A DNA stretch of 64,000 nucleotides from Pythium myriotylum (GCA_023091665.1 JALJCQ010000011.1:1984001-2048000), one strand, 5' to 3'; positions 1-11,280 are shown, numbered from the stretch's first letter. Numbers and translations are program-made. Notes: generated by a model not told the origin, from the letters alone.

Positions 1-3000
1 GCACTTACGGTGTGGAAGATCGTCGTTATTCTAATGCGGCGGAAGTTTGCGAGTGATCTCGGACTGCTCGGTGACTTGCTGGCTGTGCCGGAACAACTGA
101 TGCGCCACGAAGACGCTAACATTCGCCTCCAAAGTATCGAGGCGTGGCAGCATCTCTTGCACGTGTTCCGCCAGAGTAAAGACTGGGTCTTTAAGCGCCC
201 AGCCCTCATGGTCCTTATTCGTCCAATCTTACTGTGTCTTGAACAAGAGACCGCATTCAACGTCTTGCATGCAACGGTTGGAACCTGGCGCATCGTGGTC
301 GCGGCGATTGTTGAAGATTTCAACGCTTACTGCGACACACAGGAGCTCACGGATGAGGCAATTCAAGTGAACGCAAAGAAGTGGAAGCGGTGGGTCGACG
401 AGGCTGTGAAGAAAGTGCTTATTGTCGCGATGGAACAGGAGCGAAACCAAGCCGACGGCACCTTACATGCAAACTATGTGGGTGTCCACGACGTGATTCA
501 AACTACCGTACGGGAAATGTTTTCGACCGCTATTGTCACTAGTGACCAAGAAGTAACTGCATGCAGTGCCCCAGCGAGTAGCAGCAGCAGTACGACAACT
601 GCACACAGCAGTGCAACATCCGAGCAGCGATCTCATCACCAGAAGAAATCCGCCGTCGAATTGTCTGAGCATGAAGACCAGCTATTGGACGAGGAGCTAT
701 TACAGCATAGTTCAGCGTCCGCGTCGATGTCGTTGAAGTGCCGTCAATCACCGATTCCTTCGTGCCCGCCACTGACACGGCATCTTGTTGGTCTTGCGTT
801 AATCCTTCCTGATGTCCTGAAGGTCGTCGACATGCTTGCACAGGCCTCCCGAAATCCATCGGGACCGACGTCCTTGAGGGTAGCAAGGGAACCGCGGTTC
901 GCTGATCTCGGGCTTTATGTGTGGGAAAAGTTCTGCGCACGACTAAAGGAGGCTTCGTTGGTGACCCACGCCGACCAAGTAATCGACAAGATGAGGCTAC
1001 GTCTGGTGCGTTTATGCCTAGATTTCTCTTGGGGGGTTGCGTCGTCACCCGGAGTTGGACCCGGGAATCTTGACTCCCAGGCAAGTGCACTGACTCCGTC
1101 ACTACAGACCGACTCGGTCATGACGGCTGCAGACTTGATTAACGGGACAACGAGGTTAACTGACCAAGGATCCATCGCGTTTCAGTGGCAACTTCGACTA
1201 CTTCGACACGTAATCAGGCTTGCTAAGACCCCCGAAGAGCTAAGCGGACTGCTCCAGCACCCAAAGAGCAAGATTTCTCAACATTTGTTAGTTCGCGTCG
1301 ACCGGATTGTCGAGTCGCACGACACATACAAGGACTGGCTTGCTAAGTGGGACAAATCAGCCGCTTCTGAAAATCGGACCGACGAGCTCATCGATTTCTC
1401 TACCAAGAATGCGACGGGATTGTGCGTCCTGGTGTATCTCGTTTTGCGACTAGCCGTCGTGTTGGACGAGGCGACTGGGGATGGAAACTCGACTTCGAAC
1501 GAATTCATGTGGGAAGTGGTTGGTCTGTACGAGGAGATAGTCGCGGCAGTCTCGGAATCAATCGGTCGGAGTTTTGACTCCAATGGGACCGTGGTCATGT
1601 TACGTGGAGTTATTGCAAATAGTTCGAGGGCTGCAAAAGCTCTATTAGAACGAGGCAGTGATAGCCCAAGCGAGGATTGGGGCGTTGGTGGACTGCTAAA
1701 AGCCAGCGAGCGGCTTGCGACACGTAGCGACGAAAGCCAAAGCAACGCTGAGGTGTTGCTCCAGTTGAAGCACTCACCGGGAAAGGAAATCGCGCCAGTT
1801 TACGGTCGATCATCGCCTCCCAGAGCTTCCGCTCGATCGTCACCTGCACGTGAGGAGCCGAATAGTGCAGTCTCCGTATCATCCGATGGTGTCTCATCAC
1901 CATGTCTTCTTCAAGGTCAGAAAAGCACTCCGAGCTCATCAAACCGAAACGTCGAACAGCAAACAACTTCGCCTCCACCACGACCCGAGACTTCGGATGA
2001 CTCAACCCCCGCTCCACAGACTCCGACTCGTCCACGAAAATCTGCTATCAAGCAGGTGTCGACTCCTTCGCGAAGCAATACGTCGACGCCGTCTCGAATT
2101 GTGACACCAAGTGATACCACTCCATCAGCAGCAATATTTCCCGACTTGGTTGGCTCTACAGAGCCAATCTCGCTCTTACTAAAGAGCTTCCCGTTGGTAT
2201 TTCGGCAGTTCATAGCGTTCTACAAAGTCGAGACTGTGGGTCATCTCAGCGCTTTGACTGTTGACCAGGTGCAAAAGTTTGGAGGGAAGGACAACGTGGC
2301 CACGGTGCGAAAGGTCCTGAACGACTTCCAGTCTCGTCGCGCGAAAACACGACTCCCAGCTTCTATTAACAGTCCTTTTCGCCCACCTACTCACCCCAAT
2401 CTATTGAAAAGTCCGGTGCCACTCTCCTCTCCTTCGCCTAGGCGCATTTTAAAACGCCCAACGGGCTCGCCGAATCGTCTTCCCGTTACGCCGCTACCTT
2501 TTGAAAGCCCCCAACGGAAGCGAGCACGTCGGTCGCTGACTGAATTGAGCGAAGAGATCGATCGTGCCGAAGCCAATGATGCACCTCAGGAATCTCACAC
2601 TCCAGGAAGTGAGCAAAGAGTCAAGTTTAGACTTGAGACGAGAGATGGAGAGACGCGAATCACCAGGCCGGGGTCTGACTCCCAGGAAGGAGTCCAAGTC
2701 CATCAGCAAGTCGAGCAACGCGAATCACTTCAGGATAGGATGCAAACCTTCTCACTGAAGTTCAATCAGCACTTGCAACGATCGCTGTACTACATAGAAA
2801 AGATCGTGGCAGAGGAGGAAAGTTTGAACAGCGACGTCAGCTTCAGCGAGGCCACCAATCAGCTCGAGTTTATGGTCGGGGAGATCAACACCGCTCGCGA
2901 ACTGGTGCTGCGAATTAATGCTCAACTCACACAGGCAGCAGAATGTGCCCACCGACGAAGCGAACGGGCTCGTGCAAGCGACGAACCCACCCCACGATAA
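1..3000 (+). CDS. RIF1: Rif1-like telomere/replication-timing protein, 5' partial
   Basis: The reading frame is open from the first base of the window, so the N-terminus lies upstream; about 999 codons are visible. Numbering here starts at base 10. Residues 1-460 are helical HEAT-type sequence resembling the Rif1 N-terminal domain. Residues 540-710 are a Ser/Thr/Pro-rich linker with many SP/TP pairs, as expected of a kinase-regulated tail. Residues 711-774 (LLLKSFPLVFRQFIAFYK, TVGHLSALT) resemble the C-terminal Rif1 DNA-binding segment. A RILK (812-815) and an RVKF (870-873) match the two PP1 phosphatase-docking motifs of Rif1 (SILK/RVxF). The last 70 residues look coiled-coil. Known family role: recruits PP1 to origins and telomeres, restrains origin firing and acts at DNA breaks. 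The assignment rests on pattern recognition of both ends and the docking motifs; no alignment was run. Confidence 0.72.
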   Translation, partial: ALTVWKIVVILMRRKFASDLGLLGDLLAVPEQLMRHEDANIRLQSIEAWQHLLHVFRQSKDWVFKRPALMVLIRPILLCLEQETAFNVLHATVGTWRIVVAAIVEDFNAYCDTQELTDEAIQVNAKKWKRWVDEAVKKVLIVAMEQERNQADGTLHANYVGVHDVIQTTVREMFSTAIVTSDQEVTACSAPASSSSSTTTAHSSATSEQRSHHQKKSAVELSEHEDQLLDEELLQHSSASASMSLKCRQSPIPSCPPLTRHLVGLALILPDVLKVVDMLAQASRNPSGPTSLRVAREPRFADLGLYVWEKFCARLKEASLVTHADQVIDKMRLRLVRLCLDFSWGVASSPGVGPGNLDSQASALTPSLQTDSVMTAADLINGTTRLTDQGSIAFQWQLRLLRHVIRLAKTPEELSGLLQHPKSKISQHLLVRVDRIVESHDTYKDWLAKWDKSAASENRTDELIDFSTKNATGLCVLVYLVLRLAVVLDEATGDGNSTSNEFMWEVVGLYEEIVAAVSESIGRSFDSNGTVVMLRGVIANSSRAAKALLERGSDSPSEDWGVGGLLKASERLATRSDESQSNAEVLLQLKHSPGKEIAPVYGRSSPPRASARSSPAREEPNSAVSVSSDGVSSPCLLQGQKSTPSSSNRNVEQQTTSPPPRPETSDDSTPAPQTPTRPRKSAIKQVSTPSRSNTSTPSRIVTPSDTTPSAAIFPDLVGSTEPISLLLKSFPLVFRQFIAFYKVETVGHLSALTVDQVQKFGGKDNVATVRKVLNDFQSRRAKTRLPASINSPFRPPTHPNLLKSPVPLSSPSPRRILKRPTGSPNRLPVTPLPFESPQRKRARRSLTELSEEIDRAEANDAPQESHTPGSEQRVKFRLETRDGETRITRPGSDSQEGVQVHQQVEQRESLQDRMQTFSLKFNQHLQRSLYYIEKIVAEEESLNSDVSFSEATNQLEFMVGEINTARELVLRINAQLTQAAECAHRRSERARASDEPTPR

Positions 3001-3410
3001 ACATAGGCACCAACCGTTGCGCTTAGGCGTGTGCAGTAATGCGATCCATGCCAAGTTGTTGGACTTGATGAATAGCGGCTTCGCGGGTGCTTGATTGTTC
3101 TTCGAATCTTCTTCGTGGCAGCATGTTGCAACATCTTAATTTGGCGCCATCGTTTATTGGAAGGATGTCAGTCACACGATGAATAAACGACTGAGTGGGC
3201 AAAAAAACGAACATCGACTACACTAGCGCATGACCTGGGATTGACAACTCCCTTCACACATGACTGACTGAACAATTGAGCAGCACCCAGCTAAAGCCCA
3301 GATCGATGCGATAGCACAACTCGAGTAACGGGGTGCTCGATGGCGTGTTTGCCCTATCTTCTCATTCTGCAACTTGCCACCATCCTCATCGACTCCACGC
3401 CCATACACAC
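3001..3410. other. intergenic region
   Basis: This stretch holds the 3' flank of the Rif1-like gene and the promoter of the cysteine-rich secreted protein gene. I see no coding sequence or RNA gene. The only recognisable element is the initiator near 3360, listed separately. Confidence 0.6.
3359..3376 (+). promoter_or_regulatory. oomycete initiator plus flanking promoter element
   Basis: CTCATTCTGCAACTT at 3361-3375 matches the published oomycete core promoter consensus GCTCATTYYNCAWTTT at nearly every position. It lies about 48 nt before the ATG at 3411, a normal oomycete 5' leader length. This supports both the chosen start codon and the taxonomic call. Confidence 0.75.
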
Positions 3411-4133
3411 ATGCCGAAGTTTCTGATTGCAACGCTCGCTCTCGCCTGTCCGCTCATTGCCCACGCCGCATGCTCCAATGGCCAGAGCGAGGTCAGCGTA
3501 GAAGGCGCGAAGGGGGTTTTCTGCGTCGATGGCAACTACATTTGCATGGGTGATCGGGCTGACGGCATGTGTCCCGGCCCCCAGACCGGACTAGATCTTG
3601 GCTCATACTGCGGCAAAGTCAAGTCAGGTGTTTACGGGTGCAGGGTCAGCGATGTGTCGACGTCGTGGACTGCAGGTGTCGGTGCGTCGACAGGTCCTCT
3701 GGTGCCAGGGCCTTTCCGCTGCGGCAACGGGCTCACTGCGATGAGCGTCGAAGGGGTCGATCTCGTCTTCTGTGTGGCGAATCCATCCTGTGCAGCGAAC
3801 AACTCCAAGGGCAACTGCCCTGGCCGACAGGACGGGCTCCAGTTTGGGTCGTACTGCGACACGGTCCGCACTGGCGTCTTCGGGTGCAAACCGTATAACA
3901 GCTCAGACGAGAAGCCCAACAACGTCATCTACCCGCCGGTACCGAGCTGTGTCGGCAATAGCGCTGGTACTACCCCTGTCAGCGTTGAGGGCGTAGGAAC
4001 CTTTTGTGCGACCCAGCCAGTCTGCTCCGGGACGATCAAGGGAAACTGTCCCGTTGCGCAAGGTAGCCTCAAAGTCCACTCGCTTTGTGCTGTCATCAAA
4101 ACGGGAGTCTACGGCTGCGTGGCGCCAGCGTGA
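3411..4133 (+). CDS. secreted three-repeat cysteine-rich protein
   Basis: A 240-residue protein. The frame is open further upstream, but the ATG at 3411 is preferred: it follows the initiator by about 48 nt and begins a clean signal peptide (MPKFLIATLALACPLIAHA) with likely cleavage before AC. The mature part is three repeats of about 60-75 residues. Each has six cysteines in the same order: a first Cys, then VSVEG, then FC, a Cys, CP, then GSYC (SLC in the third repeat) and TGVYGC (SGVYGC/TGVFGC). That makes 18 cysteines, probably three disulfides per repeat. There are no membrane segments or anchors. It should be exported to the extracellular space or cell wall. I recognise the style of oomycete secreted cysteine-rich repeat proteins but cannot assign an activity; wall binding or an apoplastic role are possibilities only. 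Confidence 0.85.
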   Translation: MPKFLIATLALACPLIAHAACSNGQSEVSVEGAKGVFCVDGNYICMGDRADGMCPGPQTGLDLGSYCGKVKSGVYGCRVSDVSTSWTAGVGASTGPLVPGPFRCGNGLTAMSVEGVDLVFCVANPSCAANNSKGNCPGRQDGLQFGSYCDTVRTGVFGCKPYNSSDEKPNNVIYPPVPSCVGNSAGTTPVSVEGVGTFCATQPVCSGTIKGNCPVAQGSLKVHSLCAVIKTGVYGCVAPA

Positions 4134-4277
4134 TCGCACGGGCATTGGTCTTAAATCCTTGTGGTAGCGTACCGGCACCAAGTTTCTTTCCGAGAAGCGT
4201 AGTGTACCCTTGGCATAGTGTCGCCGATCACACTCTATTAAAATAGACTCGTCGAGCCCTTCATGAACATCTGAACC

Positions 4278-7200
4278 ATGATGCTGTTTGCGTCAAAATT
4301 CCCGTGCATCGAGGATGAAGTTCTCGATAACGTCGGCGACAACCCGTCGTCAATGGTCATACACCAAACGACGGCAGTCACAATCCGCCGACGCCGTTTG
4401 CCTGGCACCTCAACGGAAGTCGCGGCTATCTCCTTTCGCGCATGCCACGAAAAGTACAGGGATCTCTGGGACACGGCGCTTCGTCTTCTCGACTGCCAAA
4501 TCCCCACCCACCCGGTGAGCCTTATCAGTACATGCTGCATGCTGTCTCGAACACTAATGTGTTCATCTGTGCAATGTGGACTGCATAGTCGTTTGTGTCT
4601 GTGCTTGGGATATCATGCAAGAGCTCTTCCTCCATGGATGCCAAGAAAAAGTCTTCTCCGTCAGCAATCCTCATGGAAATGATGCCTACGAGCTTGTACG
4701 AAGTGCTCCACGTGGAGAGACTTCAGTTGACAACTACAGATATCCTCTTCATCGCGACAGAGGTGCTGACTGCTCTACAGTATCTTCATATCTTAGGCGA
4801 GACCTTCGGATCCACGCTGACCAGTCGGAAAGTGATGTTTGGTGGTTCCCGCCATGTCAAGCTGAGACGATTCTGCTCCGAGTCAGTTGGTCGTGGGGCT
4901 GGGGTGCACAAAGCAGACTCTGTCTGGGCATCACATTATACTATGCCCCACCAAGACGGACTCGACAGCTTGTCGCCACTTGAGCTCGACCAGCGACGAG
5001 ACCTATACTCTTTCGGGATGCTGCTGCTGGAATTATGCACCGGTGGAAAACCAAGCGTAGAATTGCTGAACTCGATCTCGCTTGTAAGCCGAGTGGATCC
5101 ACGGCTCGATTGTATTGTCCGAGCAACGCTGATGCTGGAGCATCGTGGCGACTCGACTGATTCCATCGAACAGCCTACCGCGTACGGGCCTCGCAAATTG
5201 ATGGACCTTTGTATGGGCACAATTGGAGAATGTGCCTGCTCCTCTACAGAACTAAGAAGTTTTTCCGACTTGGACTTTCGGTCATGTCGCGACTTCAAGT
5301 CCTTCCTTCATGCAGATCATTTTGCTCGTTCACGAGAAGATCGATTGGTGGATCAACGAGTCCGTGATAGAACGGTACAGTCCGCCGTAGCATTGAAGCG
5401 TCTAGCTTCGGTCGAAGAAGAACTGGTGGAAGAGCAGAAGAATTTTGAAGTCGTCGTGAAACAGCTCGAACAGCTCCAGATTGAGAAATATAGAGATGAG
5501 AGGCGGATTCAAGAGCTTCTCGGCATAGTTCAGCATCACGAGGCAGATATGGAAATAAGAGACAGCACTGACAAAGCTTTACGAGCTGAATGTGACGAAT
5601 GCCGTGCCAAGACAGCAGCTATCGAGGTTGAGCTGGAACATACCAAATCTAGTCTTGCGCAAGCTCGGGCTGACCAGCATGCACTGAACTGCGAGCGTCA
5701 GGAACTGCTCATCGAGGTACTTCGAGTGAAGGACGAGAAGCGCCTGTGCCTAGACCAGAAGCAGGAGATTCAACGCCAGCTTCTCGAAGAGGCTGCGAAA
5801 GTTGGCGGGGAGAAAGATGCACTAGAGGAGTTAGAGGCGAGATGGAGACAGGCTATCCATCGCTGTGAGCAAGAACAACTTGCTCGTCGGTTAGTCGAGC
5901 GACAGATGGAAGCCATCTCACAACAGTTGACGATGATGGAGGATGAGCGCTCGCGTTACAGTAGCGCACTCCAGATTGCCCCAACTGGGCAACTTGACGC
6001 CAGATCGACGCGAAATCTTGTGCTTGAATTGAAAGAAAAGGAGATCGTGGGTCTGCGGGGTATGGTCCAGCAGTTATCGCACGAAGTTTTGGAAGCTCGA
6101 GATCAGTTTGCAGCCTGTATGAAAAAATGCACTTGGCTGGACCAGACCGTGTGCACCGAACTTCACGAGCAGATCAAGCAACTAAAGCATGAGGCCACTT
6201 GCCAGATCGACAAGATTGACTCTCTTACCAAAGAAAGCGACTCACTCCGTCTAAGGCTGGATGATGCTAACTGCCGCGAAAGAGAGCTGAAGGAGACGAC
6301 GCTTAGCCTTGAGGCAGAAATGAAGAATCTTCAAACACAAGTGGCCGATGCAGGTGAGTACGCTCATCTGATGCAACTCAGGGCAGTATCGTCATGCGTC
6401 TTTGGTCCGCAGAGAAAGCTCGGCGACTTCGCCAATGCCTCACTCCAAACTGCGATGCACCACGGTATCTCGTCAAGGCCTCAGGTTTTTGCTTGGATTG
6501 TGAAGAAAAGATGGCAAAGGAGCGGGGTAAGTCGCGATCAAGCGCATCGCCATCCTTGCCATTTGCGCCTTCACCAGCTGGCGGAGAAGGGAACCGAGGA
6601 CATCGGCGACAGCGGAGTCTGGACGGAATACGAGCAATCTTGAATAACACAAAGAACACCACGGTCATCGATCTGGTGAAGCGCATAGAGGTTGCTCGTG
6701 ATTGTGATGACGAGGGGCGCGACGAGTCATGCTTGGAGCTTGTATCCATCGTGAAACAACTGGGAAAGGTTCTGAAGGAATCACGTGAGTAGTATCCATC
6801 GATTGCAACTGGACTCGGACTGATATTTTTGTTAGCCTCGCTGAAAGAAGACTTACCAGAATGCGGCGTGCTGCGGTCAATCCTGGGAATCCTGGAGCAG
6901 TTCATCTCAACTCTGCCCATTATCCTTGAGTGCTTCAGGACCCTCTCTATCATCGTGTTCAACCACGACCGCAACCGATTAATCCTGGTCGCTGAAGGCG
7001 TGGTTGAGATCGTGCTTCGTGTGATGAGGGGGTTCTCGCGCGAAGTCAAAGTCCAGGAAGCTGGGGCTGTTCTCATCACAAACCTATCGCACAATTGTGG
7101 TACGCTTGTTCAAATATTGATACTTCACCCGAAGAGTTAGTACCTTGGGTTGAACTGGCTGCATTTGACAGAGAGTAATCGTCAACGAATCCAAGCTGCA

Positions 7201-7644
7201 GGAGGAGTGGAAGCTGTGCTCGATTTGATGCAGGCATTTCCTCGTGATAGAAATGCCCAGAAGAAGTCTTGCTGGGCTTTGCTCACGTTGGCTGGCTCCG
7301 GTAAGGACGAATAGTAGCCAGTGTCTTTGGATAAACTCACGTTGAGATTTCGTGTTTACACGTCAGACTTTATGTGCGAGAAGATCGCATCGCTCGGAGG
7401 TATCGGCGCTACTCTTGCGGCAATGCTGAACTGCCCGGATGATGAAGACGTTCAACACTACGGCTGCTGGACGTTACTGAACTTGGTTGCCGGAACCAAA
7501 CACCTTCAGGATTTTGCTCGACGGGAAGGTGTCGGCGAGGTTGTCGAGGCTGCCTTAGCGTACTTCCCGGAGCATGCCGGGATCCAGCAGAAATGTGGTG
7601 AAATTTTGAATCTACTTCATCACACTGAGGACAAGTCCAGCTGA
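4278..7644 (+). CDS. pseudokinase, coiled-coil and ARM-repeat protein (7 exons)
   Basis: Exons 4278-4514, 4589-6353, 6413-6526, 6578-6784, 6836-7099, 7172-7300 and 7367-7644 join in frame to 997 residues. All junctions are GT-AG, and all but the first are phase 1. An in-frame stop just before the ATG fixes the start. Residues 1-270 have a kinase fold: a VAAIS strand where VAIK should be, SFVSVLGIS, the hinge AILMEMMPTSLYEVLH, and SFGMLLLELCTGG of helix F. The VAIK lysine, HRD catalytic loop and DFG are absent, so it should be a pseudokinase. A long coiled coil covers roughly residues 280-665. Next comes a short cysteine motif (CLTPNC...GFCLDC) that could bind zinc, then three or four ARM-like repeats (for example IQAAGGVEAVLDLM and LASLGGIGATLAAML style motifs). 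It is probably a cytoplasmic scaffold. Intron 3 (6527-6577, 51 nt) is a multiple of three with no stop, so it could be retained. The pathway is not known. Confidence 0.8.
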
Positions 7645-10600
7645 GCACTACCAATGATGACTTCTCGTGACCCTTTGAACTCATCGTTGAAAGGAGACGC
7701 GGCACACCGTAAAGATAGTATATCGCCAGGAAGAACTGGGACTAGTTTTTGAGCTGACGCGCCGTAGAAAAAGCCCTCCTTGCAATCCAGCTCGTCTTCA
7801 CACAACTCAACGGGAGCAACGGCTTCAATCAGGGCACTAGGCCGATCAGTTCCACTGTAAACCCGACAACGAAGCTTCGATAAACGGTGCCGACTTGACG
7901 TGAAGTCAGGTCCGCTTTCGACACGCATTCGAACATTTTCTAGAGACACACTCAGTCTCACGTGAGTAATGCCTGCCGATGGCCCCAGTTGAACTCTTCC
8001 TTCTGATGCAGTCGCAAATCCTGTTGCTGATGAATATATCAAATCGACGGGGATGCTGACTTCCTCGGCCGAGTTTGGAAACGGAAGCGTGACCTCATGT
8101 GTGGAAGCGACACTAGTAACCGGCCCAAGAGAACTCCCAAGCTGTCTGCTTGTCTCTAGCGGGTGACCATTCACGACAACTTTTCCTATAAGTAGTATTG
8201 TATGTCAGCGACATCTCTTCTGCGCCAGTAGCCAAATCCTCCAGGCGCACCGTGAAGCTCGATCGTCGATTTCTCATCTCCAATCTGTACAGACCCTGCC
8301 TTGCTACCGATCATCAATGTTGTCGCCGATGATCCTAATTCTAATGTTGAAGATGCGATCGTGATGTGTCCAGCCGTTGCGTCTCCGATTTTTATCGACT
8401 TAGTTTTCTTGTCACCGACCTTTAGTTTGACACCTGAACGGAGTCTCAGTTACAGCAATGCACGACAGTGATCTACCATTCCACCGTATGATCTTACCTG
8501 TTAGAGACACAGTTGGCCCGCGGATGGAGACAGTTGAGGAGCCATTGTTCGCTCCAGAAATATTTGCATGCAAGACAATATTGTTGCCATTAATCTGGAC
8601 TTCGGAGCCTATCATGCAAAAGAGATTATTGTCGCTTACAAAAAAAAAATGTTATCATAGTCACGTACTCTCGGAGCCAACTTGTACAACAGTGGTGCTG
8701 ATCTCAGTGCTTGCACCGTTCAACCGCAAACTGGACTTCAAAGACCCGTTACCTATGTGGATCGACGGTGATAACAGGGAAATCGCCTCAGTTGTTCCTT
8801 CTCCACCAACTGTCAAAGTGTTTGCATCGATCGCGACATCACCGTCTTCGATCACTACATCAGGAGAGGAGTCCGGATCACTTTGATCCCCCGAATCAAC
8901 GCCAAAACGGACCGCCCCGATGAAATCAATGCTAGAGTTCTTGCCACTGGCTTGAAGGCGGATGCCTCTTGATGCGTTCAAATCCAACTTTCCTGCAGTA
9001 TAGCAAATCTAGACGCGTTAGATGTGGTCGGTGCAGGGAGTTTTGCATGATAGAATACGAACCCAAGGCATCCACCACTAGCCTAGCCGACTCGGTACTC
9101 GTGTTGGTTTTGCGTCGGAACGAAACACTAAGTTTGTCAGTGCCTTTCAGGGTCGTTGAATTTGCACCCAGCACCAATGATGAACCTGACGAGGATTTAA
9201 TTGTGATGGAGTTCGAGACCACCTCCACCGAAGACCCGTTGACTGCCACGTTACTTAGCGTGATGTTCTTCGAGCTCGCCAAAAGGTTTCCGCCCCCAAT
9301 AAACAAGCTGGTAGCATGCCCACTATCTGTCGCATTATTCACAGAGACAGTGCCATGCAGGCTCACCCTGTGAGATTTACTGTGGGAGCCAATCTCAGTC
9401 GTTGACGCAGTTGTGCGGTCGAGCTTCGCGTTAATCAAGACACTCCCACGATCCACGTCTCCGTCTTCATTCTCGGCAGATTCTCCCCCAACGAGTAAAA
9501 CGTCGCCTCCGTGGTTCAAACCATCTCCGCCGCTCACAACGACAGATCCTCCGCGAGTCTGGTTAGCCGATGACTGGCCCATGATAACTAGACTTGTTGG
9601 CTTGTGCTTCGTTAGCTTCGTCGAGTGGTCTATGTCGGTAGGAGGCGGACAGGAGAGCGTTGCCTTTGTTGAAAGAGAGCTGCCTACTAGCAGACGCGAG
9701 GAATTGAGCTGGATGGAGTTACTTGATGATATGGATGTCGAGTTCTTATCGTGGTGGATCTTGAATACAGAGGCAATGGAGAAATCTCCTTTGGCAGCAT
9801 CCATGGTGATGCCAGCCGCTTCGGGGTGGTCCTCGTTGGTGTTAAGTAGATTCACCGTTGCATCGGGGTCCACCTTGACTACAGGCTTTCCACCTGCACT
9901 GATCGTGATCGAGCCGGTCTTTGAAATAAGGTTCAAATCTCCGACCTCATTGATGCCGCCAGACAAGTTGGCAGCCGTTGTCATCACCGTTCCATCGTCA
10001 AAAACTACAGCACGGGAAGCATGCAGGTAATCCGTCTTGACAAACGGGGCTGCCCACACTTTGTTACGACAAATTCTGTTTCAGTGCGGCAAGTATCACG
10101 GGACTCACCGTTGAGCTTGTTCGTGAACGTCGCCGATCCGTTGCTGGCGAGAGAAAATCCATAGAAAGCCTGCAGATCAGTTGGACCGAGGGCGCGTCGT
10201 CCTATCTTCAGCTCGCCGTTCCCAAACGCGATCATCGCTTCAGAGTACCGCGACGTAGAGTAGCCTTCAAACCATCGTGCGAACCAGTTCAGCCCATGCC
10301 GATGCTCTGTGCGGAGTGAGATCCTCACAACGTACCGCTCTTCATGTAAATCTTGGCGTCCGAGCTCTCTGGTGACACGACCGTGAAGCGGTTATCCACG
10401 GTCGTGCCGAATAAGTCGCTCTGGTGGGACTCGAAAAAGTCGGTCTGCAAGAGGTAGAACATGAGCACGGCCATGACCGCGAGCGAGAGGATGTTGGAGA
10501 TGAAGATGCCCGTCCAGAACGCGTCGTTCTCGCCCTTTTTACGCCGCCGGAACGTGATGCGCTGCATCATTCTCCGCCGCGAGCCGAGCACGTCGTCGCT

Positions 10601-10936
10601 CTCGAAGAAGTGGCGTCGGCGCAGCGCCGGGCGGCGGCGTCCGTTGCGACCGAGACTTCGCGGCTCCATGTCGAGCTCGAGGTCGCCTTCGTCGCCGGGC
10701 GACTGCATCGGGATCGCGTGGCGTCCGCGGCGGTACTCGTGCTCCGTGAGCTCGAGCTCGGTGAGTTCGAGTCCGTGGTCGTCGTCGCCGTCGTCGTTCT
10801 CCGAGGCCTCGTCGTCGTGGGCGAGCTCGCGACTGCTGGCGCCGCGCAGCAGCGCGGGGCTGTCGCTGGCGACGTCGATGACGCGCTCGGGCGACGCGCG
10901 CGAGGCCTCCGGCGACGTCTCTCGTGGGGAGCTCAT
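7620..10936 (-). CDS. type II membrane protein with beta-repeat, sarcoglycan-like ectodomain (7 exons)
   Basis: Exons, in transcript order, 10936-10336, 10264-10109, 10049-9063, 8992-8669, 8608-8498, 8433-8251 and 8185-7620 join to 975 residues; every intron is GT-AG and phase 1. Residues 1-138 are an acidic then arginine-rich cytoplasmic tail, 139-163 a single membrane helix (FWTGIFISNILSLAVMAVL), and the rest is extracellular. The ectodomain is a long run of short beta strands (VLLVGG, SLVLGANSTTLKG, SVQIGDEKSTIELHG) with many NxS/T glycosylation sites, suggesting a beta-helix or solenoid; the last exon looks like a separate globular cap with four cysteines. The layout resembles sarcoglycans. 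A role in adhesion or in linking wall to cytoskeleton is inference. The first ATG of exon 1 was chosen; the frame is open upstream to about 11047. The last 25 nt overlap the convergent ARM-repeat gene. Confidence 0.72.
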
Positions 10937-11280
10937 CTGAGGCGGGGGCAGGGGCACGACGGTCTCGCGCGCCCCGTGTTCAGGAACGTCATCGACTGGA
11001 GTGATGGTCCGTCGAACAAAGCGTAACCAGGGGTACGATCTCTCCAAAAACCGTCTATGATTTTGACCGAGTTGACAGATCGATCGTCTCGTGGCCTCTG
11101 CGACGACTCCTCAACGAGAGAAGCGACTGCCTCCCGTTTCCAATGCGTCGAGAGAGTGCAACGCAGCGGGTCATGAAGACTATTGTATACACCACGGCGG
11201 CGTGGAACAGGGATCTCCACACAGCCACATGTCTGTGGACAAATCGTCGGATCGGTTGCGCCACGATCTCTGTGAAGCCC

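Noticed and set aside
4576..4983. 135-codon frame overlapping the pseudokinase gene
   Set aside because: Different frame from the kinase-like hinge and helices, and it runs across intron 1.
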